Assembly (NCBI RefSeq): GCF_963583255.1
Contig: NC_084813.1
Coordinates: forward strand, 10,092,001-10,156,000
DNA length: 64,000 nucleotides
From: Pyrus communis
Lineage: Eukaryota > Streptophyta > Magnoliopsida > Rosales > Rosaceae
Direction of reading: 5' to 3'
Every line of letters begins with the position of its first letter. The stretch's first letter is position 1. Shown one piece after another: positions 1 to 13,614 of the stretch. The position numbers were made by a program, and so were the translations under genes. The notes under the pieces were generated by a model. It searched no databases, was not told where the DNA came from, and saw only the letters and a program-made list of their open reading frames with translations.

Positions 1-240
1 AGGCTTCACAACCTTGAAAACAAAAACTTTTTCATTTTGCATATCCTTGCACATTTAATATTTTGTAATAGATTAGTAGTGTATGGATGTTTGTTTATTA
101 GGCTCTTATTTTCAAGTGTAGATGTAGTACTTAAACGACAAATGTGTTTTAACTTAAACGACAAATATGTTTTAATGTTTTGAAGTAATATTTATGTGGT
201 AATGTGTGGTATGTGCAAATTTAAGAAAAAAAAACATTTT

Positions 241-405
241 TCTTAACGGGTCATAACGGGTCGGGTCACTTTACCTGTTGGGTAAAGTGACCCGACCTGT
301 TAAGGACCCGTTAAGATAACGGGTATGACACGACACGACCCGTTAAGATAATAGGTGTTACACAAAAACGACACGAACACGACAGACACGACCCGTTTGC
401 CAGGC
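241..405. repeat. Dispersed repeat with ACCCGTTAAG motifs
   Basis: A-rich sequence is followed by repeated direct and inverted copies of ACGGGT / ACCCGTTAAG and GACACGAC. There is an internal hairpin in which GGGTCACTTTACC is followed by GGTAAAGTGACCC. I recall blocks like this as the ends of hAT-like non-autonomous elements in plants, but no second end or target duplication was found, so the class is a guess. No coding potential. Confidence 0.5.
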
Positions 406-1484
406 CTAGGGGTTAGGATGGTATTTTTCTCGAGGGTGTGAGAAGGGCTTTGCATAGAGCAAGGGTTTTCACGTAAAGCATGTTGAGTTGTTTGTTAAGT
501 TGAAGGGTATTTCATGTTGTAGAGCCTCTTCTATTTATAGGGATTGACGTTGTGATAATCAGGCTTACCGAGGTAGCCTTGATAGGACTGTGTCACTTCG
601 ACATTTACCTGAATATTCTCTCTTTATTTCTTTAATCCCCTTCTTAGCTAAAACTCATCTTTATCCAATCTCGACTTTTTTTATTGGCCAAATTAGATTA
701 ATGGTTCCCGTAGTGATAAGGTACTCGGATGATAGCCCATGTGGTAAAAAAATTAGGCTTTAAACCCCTATGGTGGAGATTATTAGCAAATTCAACCCAA
801 AAAAGAAATTTATGTTAAATCTCAATTAAATGTAGGGATAAAAATTCCCGCTTCTTTCTCTGTAATTGTACCTCCTCAGCTCTCTCCAGGCTTTCACACA
901 AAACAAAAACGGAGTTAGACTCATTATAACTCCGATTACCATATGATGAGAAGAAAAGAAGATTTTGTTCATGCATACAGAAATACCCGAAAAAATGAAA
1001 GCCAATTCAGCATTCAAACGAGGAATGTACCAAAATTTCCAATTAAGTATTTAAACGAAGAATTTCGGACTTCAAGCCCTATAATTTAACTCTAAAAATG
1101 CAATAACAGAAGCGATTAAAAGCAATGACAAAGCTCATTCTGATTCTTGACATTTTCAGTTTAGTGATGACTCGACCGAGCACATCTGAACTTAATCCTT
1201 TCACAGTCGTACTTCCATAAGGACTCAATCAAATCAGTCATGTTTTGGGCTAAAAGCCCACTAACCTGAGGAATGATTACTAGGACGAGGGCCATGGCTT
1301 TACAGCCCGGGTTAATCCACTTTCAGCCCAAGCAACCTCTTGGATAAATGTCTAGTAAGCTACATCCTTTGTAACACAAAATTACACAAGCCCTTGGTAG
1401 GAAGAGCAATTTCCACGATAGATAACACAAAATTACATACAATTTCATATGCACAAAGTTGAAACCGTTGGCTCCATATCAGCA
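406..1484. other. Intergenic; 3' flank of the RadA-like gene
   Basis: No gene is supported here. The two short open frames at 826-1017 and 1360-1596 lack any recognisable protein; the second overlaps the last RadA exon in another frame. The part nearest 1485 should contain the 3' UTR and poly(A) site of the minus-strand RadA gene, but no single AATAAA-like signal can be assigned with confidence. Confidence 0.5.
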
Positions 1485-4400
1485 TCATTCGAACACATTG
1501 CTGATGACCTCCTTTAGATCCTTGCAGCCAATGATTTCGATAGCCTCTAAACCTGGAGTTCCTTGATATGTCTCGGATGATTTTGGAACGACACACATCT
1601 TGTAGCCCAGTTTCGCCACTGTGTGTATCCTTTTATCCATTCGAGTGACCTAACATGATACAATTAATTGCCATCAATGATATATTGCTTGAAAGAAAAC
1701 AAAGAAAACGATTAACTGCCATCACTGATTGGGGATCAGATGGCCAACCAGTGAACAAGTTCAACAAACTGAGTTCAGATAGCCAAGCAAGCGCTAAGAT
1801 TAGGTCTTATTAGTATTATGTCAAATTCAAATCAAGCTAATAGAAAGAACTAATCATACGTAAGTGCCCAACATATCCTAAATACAAAGCCAAGCTTCTC
1901 ATATTTCAACTGAAAAACATCACTATTCAGGACCCAATAGTAAAATCCGCCGACAGTATCCCAATACTACGAAAATATGATAGGAATGCTGAAATAATTT
2001 GCTTACCGGCCGAAGCTCGCCAGCAAGTCCAATTTCACCAATGAATGCTATACTATTGGGAATAGGGAACTCCAAGAAACTGAAGACAATGAGGAAAAGA
2101 AACAAATGTGGTTTAAAAAACATTGAAAGGAATTAGGTGCTACATGAAATACAAAAAATAGTTATTTATTTCTTCTTTTCTTGTCTTGATATAACCGCAC
2201 ATAATGCAGATAAAACACTGAAGCATGAAAAAATATTACCATACTAAATGTCAAAAGTAAAAAAATGTATAGGGGCGTAAACAAAATGGTAAATGGCATC
2301 CTCAGTTAAAGAAACAAGATTTGATTAGTAGAAAGGGTAAGTAGCATGCCTGCTGCAAATTGCTACTGCTATTGCAAGATCTCCAGCAGTTTCTTTCAGC
2401 GTCACCCCACTAACAACATTTAAGAAGATGGCCTAACATGAAAGCAACTTTGTTTATTAACAGGACAATAATCCAAGAGAAAACTAACCAACAATAAATA
2501 AGAAGGTCTAGCATTCGTTTAATTAAACTAAAGAATTTAGATTTACTTGGTATCGTAAAAATTCATTAAACACATAGATAGAAAAAAGACCGGCGAATAG
2601 CCTCCTATGATTCAACTCGAAGCAAAAGTTTTATGTTTGTGTAAGTTTATAAAAACTTCATGTGCCATATTTGACATTAATCCTATCAGTATGAGAGGTT
2701 AGGTTTATATTCTTTACTAGTTATGATACGACTATAAATGTTCTCAATCTTTTCATCATGTATAAATAGTTCAAACCTGGAGAGAAACTTCAGAGACTGT
2801 TAAGGTCAATGAGAGGAAATCAATTTATAAATGAAAGAATTATTATAACATTTTACTTACATTCTCCTGGAGCTTTAGACCAGCTTGCTTCGTTAGTACC
2901 TAAAATATGCAAGACATCAAATGACAACAGACTTTCATCAAAATAGATGAGAGTTTAGCATAAATAAATGATGCGATAACACTGTTCTTTTCTTTTTTTC
3001 TCCTGACTCAAACTCTAAATATATTGAAACTGTAATCTCAAATTCAATATTCACTAACATGAGCCTTAGCACACTGTCTTCATCGAAGGAATGTCAAAAG
3101 AAAAATAGTAAGCAATCTTGGTAATGCTATCATGAGTCTCAAAGCATATGAATATGTGGCACTCATGGTAATGCTATCATGGGTCTATTAATAATGCCAG
3201 TTCCATGAAAAATAGCAAATGATATTGCTAATTGCTTGTAACCGAATATAATAAATTGCGAATCGCTATTGTACCACTGATGCTTATTGTGTATTTATGT
3301 ATATGATACAAATATAAATCCAAAATATACACAAAAACTAAATGTAAAAGCTACTCACAGATTTAATCATGTCAGCTCTACTTGCCGAAACCCCATTAAC
3401 TTGTCGTAAAACTGTTGACTCAGATACACATAATGCCTACAATAAGCTTATGAAAGTTAGTTAGATGTCATACTTTGTTTGAAAATCTGAAAACAAGTTA
3501 CACAAAACAAAAAGGAAATATGCCGCTAATGGACATCTAGTTACTTGGTCCAATACCAGGAAAAGCCGAGATATGGGTCCAACCCGATTATTATATTTAG
3601 TATATACAATATATCTAACCTATCCCACTGCCTCTAGAAAATGCTGAGGAACACTCTTGATTGAGTATAGTAGTCGGCTATGATGGCAGTATAAGAATGT
3701 TGAGAATAAACATCTGACATCAAGATTGTAAGTCTTGCATCTTAGTATAAGAATAGTGAGGCTCTACACATTGCCAATTGATTTAGGGTGGATGGTCCAA
3801 CTTTAACAGAGTGGGCAAAACATCCATGTGTCAGCCATCGTTGGGCACACATGTTCCATGTGTGAGGCTCCCCATGTGTTTGCTCAATCCAGCCACCAGT
3901 GAAGAACATATTAAGAATATAAAATCCCAAGTTAGACATTCTAAGCCTTGAATCCGAGTTTAAGAATCATAAAGCGTCTCCAACTGTTGCCAATTGGTTT
4001 CAGGTTAAGATCTAACTTCAAAGAAAAAAGCATCAACTACTACCCCTGGCACCAAGCAACAAACCATACATAAGTACACCATCATGATTATCATCAAGTT
4101 CGTTCAAAACATTTCTATGATGGACAAGAAAATTTACTGATTTAATCTAGTCCATAAAATGACAAAGTTGTTAATTAAAAAGTTAAAATAACTCAAACGG
4201 AAAGATCACAAGTATAAAAGCAGTGGAGAATAACCTGAATCTCAATGAGAAAAGTTCGAGATCCATCCATTATTACAGCAACAGCTAAACCAGCTAAACA
4301 AGGTGAGTCTGAGTATTTCTCAGATAGAAACATCTCACTGGGGTTTGAAAGAGCTTGAAGTCCTGATTGTGTCATTTCAAATACTCCAAGCTGAGAGCAA

Positions 4401-7400
4401 GTTAAAATAATCCAATCAGTAAGATAGACTAAGAGGTGATTCTCTACACATTTATACACCTAAAGCAACACAGACACAATTCTAATTACATAGGTTTATC
4501 TAGTTGAAAATTAGTTTCATTCACTTCACATAGAAGATACAATAATATGCAATTTTTTGTCCCTACTTAAGCTCTTCAGCATTCAGAAGACTCAGAAGAG
4601 TCAGAACTAATACAAAATCTGCAACAATCAAGGTACAATGACCTTGAACAGTATATTTCCTTCTCTCAATAGTTAAGAATTGAACTCAGGACTGCCACAC
4701 ATCATCCAGCTACACATTGGATGGTCCGACAAAAAATAGAAGAAAAAACCAAAAACATATTATTTTGCAATTAAGAGAAAAAGACATCAGTCACCTCAAA
4801 GGAAGAGTTACTACAAAAATAGAACAGTACACAATATATAGAGCCAAAATGTTTCACCATTTCCCCTTGATCTCCTAGTCGCTCATCTCCTAACTACGGC
4901 CAAATAGTTTGAATAAAAACTTTCAGTTATAAAAGAAGAGGAAAGTACTCTTGCTTGGGAAATTTGGAAAACGAAAGAAAAGTAAAACAATAACAAGAAC
5001 CCTTACTAGGAAAAATAGGTTAGATAAGTTGGCAAGATAGATGTACCTAAGGAACCCAAACAAAATAAAAAATGCACAATGAAAGAAGTTAAAGTGATAA
5101 CACAAATCAACAATACAAATAGGTCAATACTTATGTGGCTAATAAGGGAATAATGAATGTATGGGTAAAGAATGCTATAGCCCTGACTGCCATTGCATAC
5201 CTCATCAGTGGATCCATAGCGATTCTTCACAGATCGAAGTAAACGATGGGATAAATTCTCCTCCCCCTGAGAAGATATATATCGATTAGTCAATACCACT
5301 TTACAGGAATTGATTAAAAAATAGGAAGCGGGCCATAATAAGCTCCCTCCAAACTACCAACAAACCAGTAAAAACAATGTAAGAAGGTACCAACTTCCAT
5401 ATATAGCACAACATCAACAATATGCTCCAAGACACGAGGTCCAGCTATATCTCCAGATTTTGTTACATGCCCAATCTGGATATAAACACAAAGAAAAGAG
5501 TAAGAACAGAAGGTCATGATATTACATAAGCTTCAATAACAATCAAAAGATTCTATTCTCTTTTATAGCCCCATCTAAAGTTCTAGAAAAGGGAAGTTCC
5601 TGATCTTTACAGGTTATCCCCTTCTTAAAACAGAAAACTATATCTAGAATCAAGCTTTTGTTAAAGCTACAAATCGGTAACTAAGATAAGTCCTAGTCAT
5701 CACTAACCTACTCCATTATATGAGTTCTAAACTAATAAATTGAAAGTAAATACATGAACAATCGGAGTTTGGACAGTGTATACTCACCAAGAGCACAGGG
5801 ACATTTGTCTTCTTTGCAAAACGCAGCAAGGCTGATGTGCATTCCTTCACCTGACACAGAAAGTGTAAGAACTCACCAATTACAATCCTGAAACTATCAC
5901 ATGATAAAACGAGTAAATTAAGTGCCCTTTGATAATGTTATTCCAGTAGGGTTGGATCTTTTTTATGTTACAACAGCATAAAAGTGCCTCAAAAAGCAAC
6001 TCTACGAAACCTGATACCTTAGTGGGAGTTGTTACGATACAAACATAAATATCTACAAAGGGTTGCCAAGAAACAACTTATTCACTACATAATTTGCTTC
6101 AAACAACGTAGATCAGATATGAATAAGCTTCATCTTATGGTTGGCATATTATTATCAAAATTCTAACCTGTTGGATCGCTCCTGCACTTCCAGCAACTCC
6201 TTTTAAATAAACTGTTTGAATTGAATCAATGATTAAAGCCCGAGGGTTGAGAGGTTGAATTTTTTCTAATATATCCTGAAAAATATACATTTATTAATCA
6301 TTCCAGCATTCAGATCATGATACAGTTTGTTTGAAATATGGATGTGCACATGAGTGCATTATTACATTTAACATAATTATTTCTAATAACGTCATAAAAT
6401 AAGGACATGTTTATCAGCCATTAGATCATATATGGACGAGGGTGACTGAATTGTACTAAGATGCATCTCATCCCTGACACATGTCAACAGTTCATATCTG
6501 ATGTAATAGTTGATAAACAGATCCTCATCTAAGGATTGTATCAAACTACTCACATTTAATATACATATGAGAGAGAGAAACGAATTTACTTATAGGACAT
6601 TTAAGCAATTGATTTAATTAATACATGATATACATCTGAGTAGTTACAGGGGAATGGTATTGTATATTTTCCTGCACTAAGTGAATTGGTTTTATATAGT
6701 TTCCCACTAAAATTAAGGCTGTACTTAATTTAATCCCTTTCAGGGTTATGATTAATGCATCTTTTTCCCCCTATTTCTGCCACATGATATCAGGAAGTCC
6801 TTACAATTCCAACCTCCCAGTTTATGATGAATTCCACGAGTTGGGCCATCCAATGATGGAGAGACTCACATTTTCTAATGCTTAACCATTTGGAAATAGT
6901 GATACGCCAATAAACTGTATCAGTTTTATTCTACTACATGCTTAATTTAAAAACATAAAAAAAAAAAGTTGGTAGGTGCATGCACCAGACTTTGACCATC
7001 GAGAAAAGTTGCAAAACTTGCATCACTTCACATGAGACTAATTAAAATCGATAGTAAGCAAACAAACAAAATCTTCCACATCTCCCAAGGATTTCTCGAC
7101 AGTAAGCCGGATTAATATAAAATAAAATAAAAAGTAACAACATCCTGGTCTTAGTTATCTCTAGCTGAATAAAAGTAACAGAAAATACAAGATTTAGTCA
7201 GCAGAAGCCCAGAATGTGCACCTCAATATCGGTACTTGAGTACAAGAAAAGATCCTCTGTTTCAATCTTCATACGATCAGCTCTGCTTCCAATTTGCTCA
7301 ACACTCTGCCACCAGACATCAATGTTAATTAACCTACATGCAATAGCCTAAAGTTATAAGAAAAATGATGCATCATGGTGAAACCAAAATTATACAGCAC

Positions 7401-9579
7401 TAAAATTGGAGATTAACATTTCCAGAAACCCCAGCTGTTTTAGGCTTCTCAACTACCGAAACTAAAATCACTTCAGCGCCAAAGCCTTTTAGCCATATGT
7501 TCAATCTAAATGGGATAACAGCAGGCGTTTTCAATTGAAAAAGAATTATCGTACAGTTAATTAAGTTACCTTATTTCAGATAAGAATTCAATAATTCTTT
7601 ACCTAATTTCATATAAGAATTCAATAAATCTTTCAAGTGGCACATAGACCTTTAAAAAAAAAAAGTACCTAAAAAAACATATAAGACTAGAATGCACTCA
7701 TAGTTTCATGATGATCTACCAAAACCAGGCTTAAGAAAATGCTAACCTCTTCACCTGATACATACACAACAGCAGCTGCTTTACCAAGCCCTTGCCCTTC
7801 AGCTATTAGTGAAGCCATCTTCCAATTCAAATGTATGGTTTTACATGAAAACAGAACCACAAACAGAGAAGAAGATCACCGTAGTCAACATTGAGAAATA
7901 AAAGAATATTCAGAGCAACACAAAATTTATATGTAAACTGCAAAAGTAAAGCTCCATAATTAAATCCTAACTACTTACTACCTGCAACACGAGTGTACTC
8001 TTGCCAACTCCTGGATCACCGCCAATCAAAATTAATGAACCTTCACAGACAGAAATAAGTACATTAAAAATGTTAATGTATCCACTTCAAACACTGGAAA
8101 TAAATATTAAAGCTTCCCTCCATCACCAGGTCCCCGACCCACCAAGAGAAATAATGAAAAAAAATCCAAAAAGGGAGACAAGAAAAACCACCTAACCATT
8201 GAACAGTCTATAAATTAATACAATTTCATCACTGTCTTCAGTAATATCAAGTGAAGATAATAAGACTGCCTACCCACAACATCTAGACTACATCCAAATA
8301 TGACTTGTTTTGATTACCATGGACATTTTCTCCACTTTACCTTGAAGCCGAAAAAGAGTATCACTTCAAAATTTGAAGACAATCGAGTCAGGGGCCAAAC
8401 AATTAGCTTTCAGAAGTTATTGCTGAAAAAAAAAAAAAAAACATGCATAATGTTATCAAACCTTGCACAACACCACCACCAAGCACCCTTGCAACTTCAC
8501 TTCCAAAGAGTCCAGGCCTAAATATCAACCAGACCAACATATGCAATTTCAAAAACCATTTCCCAGCTCATCAAGAGTTCAAACACAGAGTAAATAGAAA
8601 TACCAAAATGATAAACTTACAAAGGAATACGCCTTTCTGTCCAATTAATGCCCCGGTTCACATCTGTCAACCGCGTTGGCCCAACCTCGCCCGCCTCCAG
8701 TGGCATCCACGACCGCATCACCTTCTCTGAAACCTCAAACCCACTAACCTTACCATCATCGTTTGTCTCCGAAAACTGCTTCAACGTACCCATTTCATTA
8801 CAAGACCGGCATTCACCCCACCACTGCCCAAATGACTCCCCACAATTAGAGCAAACCCAGCTAGTTTTGACCTTCCCCTTCTTCTTACTCCTCGCTATTC
8901 CCCCAAAAAGCTTAGTCCCTGCATTCGCGTTCTTAACACTCCTAACACCCTCACCTCTCTCAAACTCGCCAACCCCATTTTGTAAACTCGATAAACCCAC
9001 ACGGGCTTCACTTTTAACACTCCTATGAGCTTCATCTTTCTCAATCTCATCGACCCCATTTCCGAAATTTGACGAACCCAATTGGGTTTCACTTTTACCA
9101 CTCCGTTGAACCCTATCCTTCTCAATCTCGTCGACCCCATTTCCCAAACTCGATAAACCCAATTGGGTTTGGCTTTCACTTTCGCTTCTTGGTTCTTGTC
9201 CATCGCCACTGTTATTTGGGACCCTTTGAGTCGCCAATGTGTGCGAGACAGGGCGAAAGACAGACCAACCGCGACGGGTTTCTCCCTTGCAGCTCGAACT
9301 GTTGTGCATTTTCAGGGAATCGGCGGCGGAGCCGGGTTCTTCGGCATGGTGGAGACGGCTTGTGGAGTGGAAATGGCGGGAAAAGTTAGGGTTTTGGAGG
9401 GATTGGAAGGAGGCGAGGGAAGGTATGGAGAGGGTGGGTTTGAGGAGGTGTTTGTGGGTGGAGATTGATCGGAGAGCTCTCATGTCTGATGCTACTAGCA
9501 TCAAAGAGTCGAAGGTAGGTAGAAGAGAACTCTGTGTACAGTGAAGGGTCGATTTTGCAGCTTTTGAGTTGAAATGCAA
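1485..9579 (-). CDS. RADA: RadA/Sms-like DNA repair ATPase, probably organellar
   Basis: Fifteen exons join in frame to a 713-residue protein: 8621-9579, 8462-8517, 7982-8040, 7747-7818, 7222-7305, 6168-6275, 5788-5850, 5395-5475, 5201-5266, 4235-4390, 3359-3436, 2861-2899, 2350-2432, 2007-2079, 1485-1649. Seen: a four-Cys zinc finger (C243, C246, C257, C260), Walker [11 protein letters not shown] at about 345-354, Walker B ALIIDS at about 423-428, the RadA signature KNRYG at 508-512, and a C-terminal Lon-protease-like fold (GEIGLAGEL). Bacterial RadA is a RecA-related helicase that drives branch migration in recombination. The Ser/Arg-rich N-terminus fits a mitochondrial or plastid transit peptide, which is inference. 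The first ATG was taken; Met27 and Met33 are alternatives that would still leave a presequence. The N-terminal extension before the zinc finger is long and contains three 27-residue repeats. The 2350 exon appears to use a GC splice donor. No coding break was found, so the gene is probably functional. Confidence 0.93.
8926..9168 (-). repeat. Three 81-bp coding repeats in RadA exon 1
   Basis: Residues 138-164, 165-191 and 192-218 of the RadA-like protein are three consecutive 27-residue repeats. Shared positions include a Leu-Gly/Val-Gly start, an NGV(D/G)E core and an RS-x-K end. The period is exactly 81 bp, so the frame is kept. The segment lies between the presumed transit peptide and the zinc finger, is charged and probably unstructured. 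The third unit is the most diverged. Confidence 0.85.
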
Positions 9580-9710
9580 ACAACCCGCGAAGTTGAAAAG
9601 ACTGGAGTTGTTTGGGCATGTTTAACCACATAACCCTGGGTTTAATGGTTCAAATTTCAAAAGGGTCTATAAGCTAATCCCAAAAACTCTAAATAATGAG
9701 AAAAATCATA

Positions 9711-10500
9711 GACTTTTTATATTAGCATCTCACAAAATGTTAAATGCACCACACATTAAAATTTAATATTAAATGATTTATTTACCCTACTATACAATAG
9801 CAATTTTGACCTTACTAAGTTTGTATTTTTATTTTAATCTAAATACACCCCAAATCACCTTTAATGTATTATTTATCTTCTTCAACTATAAAAATCTCTT
9901 TGACCCTCCATTGTTGAACAAAACCCTAACCTATGAAACTACAAACATGTTGATTAAGAAAAATTATTTTTGACTAATGAAACACGAAATCAATGTTTCG
10001 GAAACTTCACATGAGGTAAGACTTCATATTCTTTATTGTTTTAGTGATTTTGATGACATTGATAATTATTTAATCTTGCTTTTGCTGCGTTATTCAAGCT
10101 TTTATGTTCGTATTCCTAGGGATCACATGGATTATATGAAGAATTAAACACCTAAAATTACCACCAAATATTAAAAACAGACGACATGGGTTTTAATGGT
10201 AGAATTGAAAACAACCCACATATGCCTTAAATCCTAGGCGGCATCTTTTGTCAGAATTCTAGTCGACATTTTTTGTCCAAATTAAAAGCTTTAAAATATT
10301 TGAGAGAATGTGGGGTGTATAAAAAATATGGGGTGCATGGAGAAAATATAAGGTGTATATTGAAAATGTGAGGTGCGAGGATATTATGGGGAAGTAAGTG
10401 GGGAGTATTAAGATAATTTTTCATTGAAAAAGCAAATATGAGGTGCATTAAATATGTGGGGTTTATTCAACAATTTGTGGGGGTGTTAATATAATAAGCC
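9711..10500. mobile_element. 790-bp terminal-inverted-repeat element, non-autonomous
   Basis: The ends are imperfect inverted repeats: GACTTTTTATATTAGCA on the left against GGCTTATTATATTAACA read from the right, with similarity continuing inward for about 45 bp. An 8-bp direct repeat AAATCATA flanks it at 9703-9710 and 10501-10508. No transposase is visible. The interior is AT-rich with loose repeats of a GGTGTAT/GGTGCAT motif near 10310-10450. It sits about 130 bp upstream of the RadA start codon, so it may overlap that gene's promoter region. Confidence 0.65.
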
Positions 10501-10874
10501 AAATCATATTAGTCTTTTCGTTTTAAAAAAATGTTAGGCAAATCACTTTTTTTTTTTTTTTTGTCGAACAATAAATTTGTTAGATTAAAGAATCACGCGG
10601 TTCAAACTCACTCCGTGGTGCAAGGATAACACTTCTCTCCATCTGATAGAGGGCCACTTGTGAGGGATCACATTTTGTGATTTACTCAAAAAAATCTCTC
10701 TAATTAATGTGGGACTTGCTTGTATTGTGAAGTCTACCTCTCTAAACTTTTATTTTGACAAATTTTACCTTGTCATGTTCTATTCATATTCTATCTAATT
10801 TTTCATCCATAAGAGTCACCGGCCGCTAAAGTTATATTATAAAGAATTTGTCGATTTTCTTTTCAAACTTGTAA

Positions 10875-11215
10875 GTAGCAGCTAATTTTCACATGAACTT
10901 TAACTTTAGCCAATTACCCCTTAACATTTATAATTGGTCAATTTCCTCCATGAACTTTAATTTTAGCCAATTATCCCCTTGAACTTTTATAATTGGCCTA
11001 TTTCCTCCCTAACGTTAGATTTTGAACAAATTTACTAAGAAAAGTAGTTCTCATCTCAACAAATTTGGCCATTTCAAGACCCAAATTCAAATAAAAAATA
11101 TATATAATTACTCATCTCAACAAATTCATTATTAGAATATAAAATAAAAGTTCAAGGAATAAAAGTTAAGAGAGCTAATAGGCTAAATTTAAAGTTCGAG
11201 GAGGGGGAATTAATA
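10875..11215. repeat. Probable MITE with GAACTTTAA inverted ends
   Basis: The left end (TAATTTTCACATGAACTTTAA...) matches the reverse complement of the right end (TAATTCCCCCTCCTCGAAC...) over about 45 bp with mismatches. Internal direct repeats of AACTTTAATTTTAGCCAATTA also occur. Exact borders and target duplication were not resolved. Confidence 0.45.
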
Positions 11216-12482
11216 CCTCTATATTATATTGTTCTTTTGCTTTTCTAATGTCTTCTTACTTTTCCTTTTCTTGAAATGTCAAGTTAAACGAACTGTAAAG
11301 AAGTGTGATTGTGTAAAATTTAGAGTTATATAGTCCAGGTTCGAACTTCGAAGTGTATGTGCAACCTAGTGAACGGCAATGCCAATATTGTTAAACTGAA
11401 AGAGACAAACATACAACCTACGACCAACAAATTATAAAACCACATCATATAATTCCACGATACAACATGAATTAAAGCTATAAACTTTTTTCTTTTTCTG
11501 ATAAATCTTTTCTATTACAAAAGTTAATTACAAGACAAAGACCCACAAATAAACATTAATAAGACAAAAAGGGGCCACCCAAACTATCTTAAAAAAGGCC
11601 CACCTAAAGGCCAAATTTTGATACAGAGCTCCAGAACGTTCCAGATTGCTCCCACTGCCGCAACAGTTCTTCCCGATCAACCAAAATCAATTTTCCAAAT
11701 CAACGCCACAACTCCCACCAAGTAGCACCGTAGAGATGAAATGAAGTGATACCCTATTTCCCAGCCACAAACGCCACACTGGTCTCGGTCAGAAATTGAA
11801 AGAAGCACGTGGGATTACCACGAACAACACTGCCAACAAAGGCAGACAGAGAGAAGGAGGTGGTGTTGTAAACACTCGAGTCGGCGTAACCGAAACTCTA
11901 CACATCTTCTCAAATGAGCGCATCAAAATGCGTTGAAAGCTGATTGCAGACTGGCTTTTAAAGTTATCTCCAAGAAGGGTCGTCGCTCCATTCATACGCC
12001 GGATCGAAAAAGATTGAAGAAGATGGATGCCCATAAAGCATAACAGACTAGTTAAAACGATAAAGATAGATGGGAAGAGAGGAAGCAAAAGGAACGAAAT
12101 GAGGAAGTAGAAAGAAAGCGCCCAAATCTTTCATTGACCTTCACCACGGCAAAGGTGAATTAAAAATGGCAAAAAAATTATACTCTGTGAATGAGTCCGA
12201 CACTGCACTAAACGCTTCACTAAGTTAGTACAGCTTAATCTAGTCTAATCTAGTCCAACTTAGTCCCTGAAGTTTGTCCAGTCCAAGATAGTCCGGTGAA
12301 ATAAATGCACCCATAGGGAATTAAAAAAATGATCACTTTTGACATTTGTTTGCAAAAATGAGTAGGTGTTGTATGGTCGTTATATCATCGTTATTATAAA
12401 AATTGATCATTTTTACAATCCCGACGCTTTTGTTTTGTATATGACTCACTCCTACATATATAAAGAACAGACAAATATGGGA
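11216..12482. other. Gene-free stretch with repeat fragments
   Basis: No gene is supported. The frame at 11789-12088 (minus) resembles no family I know. The segment 12190-12310, with repeated TAGTC motifs (CTAGTCTAATCTAGTCCAAC), looks like one end of a dispersed MITE. The rest is AT-rich. Confidence 0.4.
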
Positions 12483-12491
12483 ATCGATAAA

Positions 12492-12637
12492 GAGTAATGC
12501 TATGCCTACAACCTAGTAATATCATTATTTGTATCATCTTTCTAATACAGACAGGCCCGCCAACGCATGTGGATGCCATCTCTATTAGAAAGATGGTACA
12601 AATGATGATACAACTAGATAGTAAAAGTAGAATTTTT
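12492..12637. mobile_element. 146-bp MITE with 9-bp target duplication
   Basis: A perfect 9-bp direct repeat ATCGATAAA flanks it at 12483-12491 and 12638-12646. Internally, a segment around 12519-12536 (TTGTATCATCTTTCTAATA) is inverted around 12585-12610 (ATTAGAAAGATGGTACAA), giving a long foldback. A 9-bp duplication is typical of Mutator-like elements. No coding sequence. Confidence 0.7.
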
Positions 12638-12903
12638 ATCGATAAAAGGCATGTGTAAAAAGTTTCTTGGATATGCAACCCATAAGCCACAAGAAGTTAA
12701 AAGCTACATATTTCAACCTTCAAAAAAATGAACTGCCGTTACGAAATCAAGAATTAACCTTCTTTAAAAAAATAAAAAATAAAAATAAAAACCGGATATT
12801 TGATCGATGGATGATGCTTTAGACTTTGGTTAGGTGGCATGCATTGCATGCGTTTCACGCTTCCAATTAACATCACATGTTAAAAAAGTTTCAATTAATA
12901 ATT

Positions 12904-13579
12904 GGGTAAATTACACTTTCATACCTCAAGTTTTGGATTTATTTCAATTCTTTACAACATATTCAAAACATTTCACTTTCATACCTTAAGTACTATTTTA
13001 TTTCAAAATAATACATCCATTACATTTTTCATCCATTGATCTGTTAAGCGTTGACCATGGCCACCACGTGGCTGGCAAATGTGTGCCCCGTGGTAAAAAT
13101 AATAATTTTTTTTTTTTTTTTTAAAAAAAAAAACCCTAAATCTTCTAAATATATTAATTAAAAAAAAAAAAACTGAAGTTAACCTTCCCGTCATCTCCAC
13201 CCCCCCCCCCCCCCCCCCAAAAAAAATCCCCGTTGTCCCCTCAAAACCAAAAACCCAGAATAATCCCCCCCACCCCACCCCACCCACATCCTCCCGGCCG
13301 CCGCCTGCGTCTCCCCCACCCGTGACCTTCCCTCCCTCCGCACCCATTCTCTTCCCTTCTCTACACACCCCCCCCCCCCCACTCCTTAAATCCACATCCA
13401 TTCCACGAACCCGGCGATGGCGAGACGGGATCTGGGTTTTTTTTTTTTTTTTTTTTTCATGGGGGGAAGACGGGTTTTTTTTTTTTTTCTCCTTCTTCTT
13501 CTTCTTCTTTCTAGGTTGCAGGGAAGAAGATGAAGATGGGGGAGATGGGTTTGGGGGTTGTGGGGAGAAGACAGGTTTC

Positions 13580-13614
<35 letters not shown>

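Noticed and set aside
8648..9544. Plus-strand frames opposite RadA exon 1
   Set aside because: Antisense shadows of the GC-richer exon; the minus frame has the zinc finger and family motifs.
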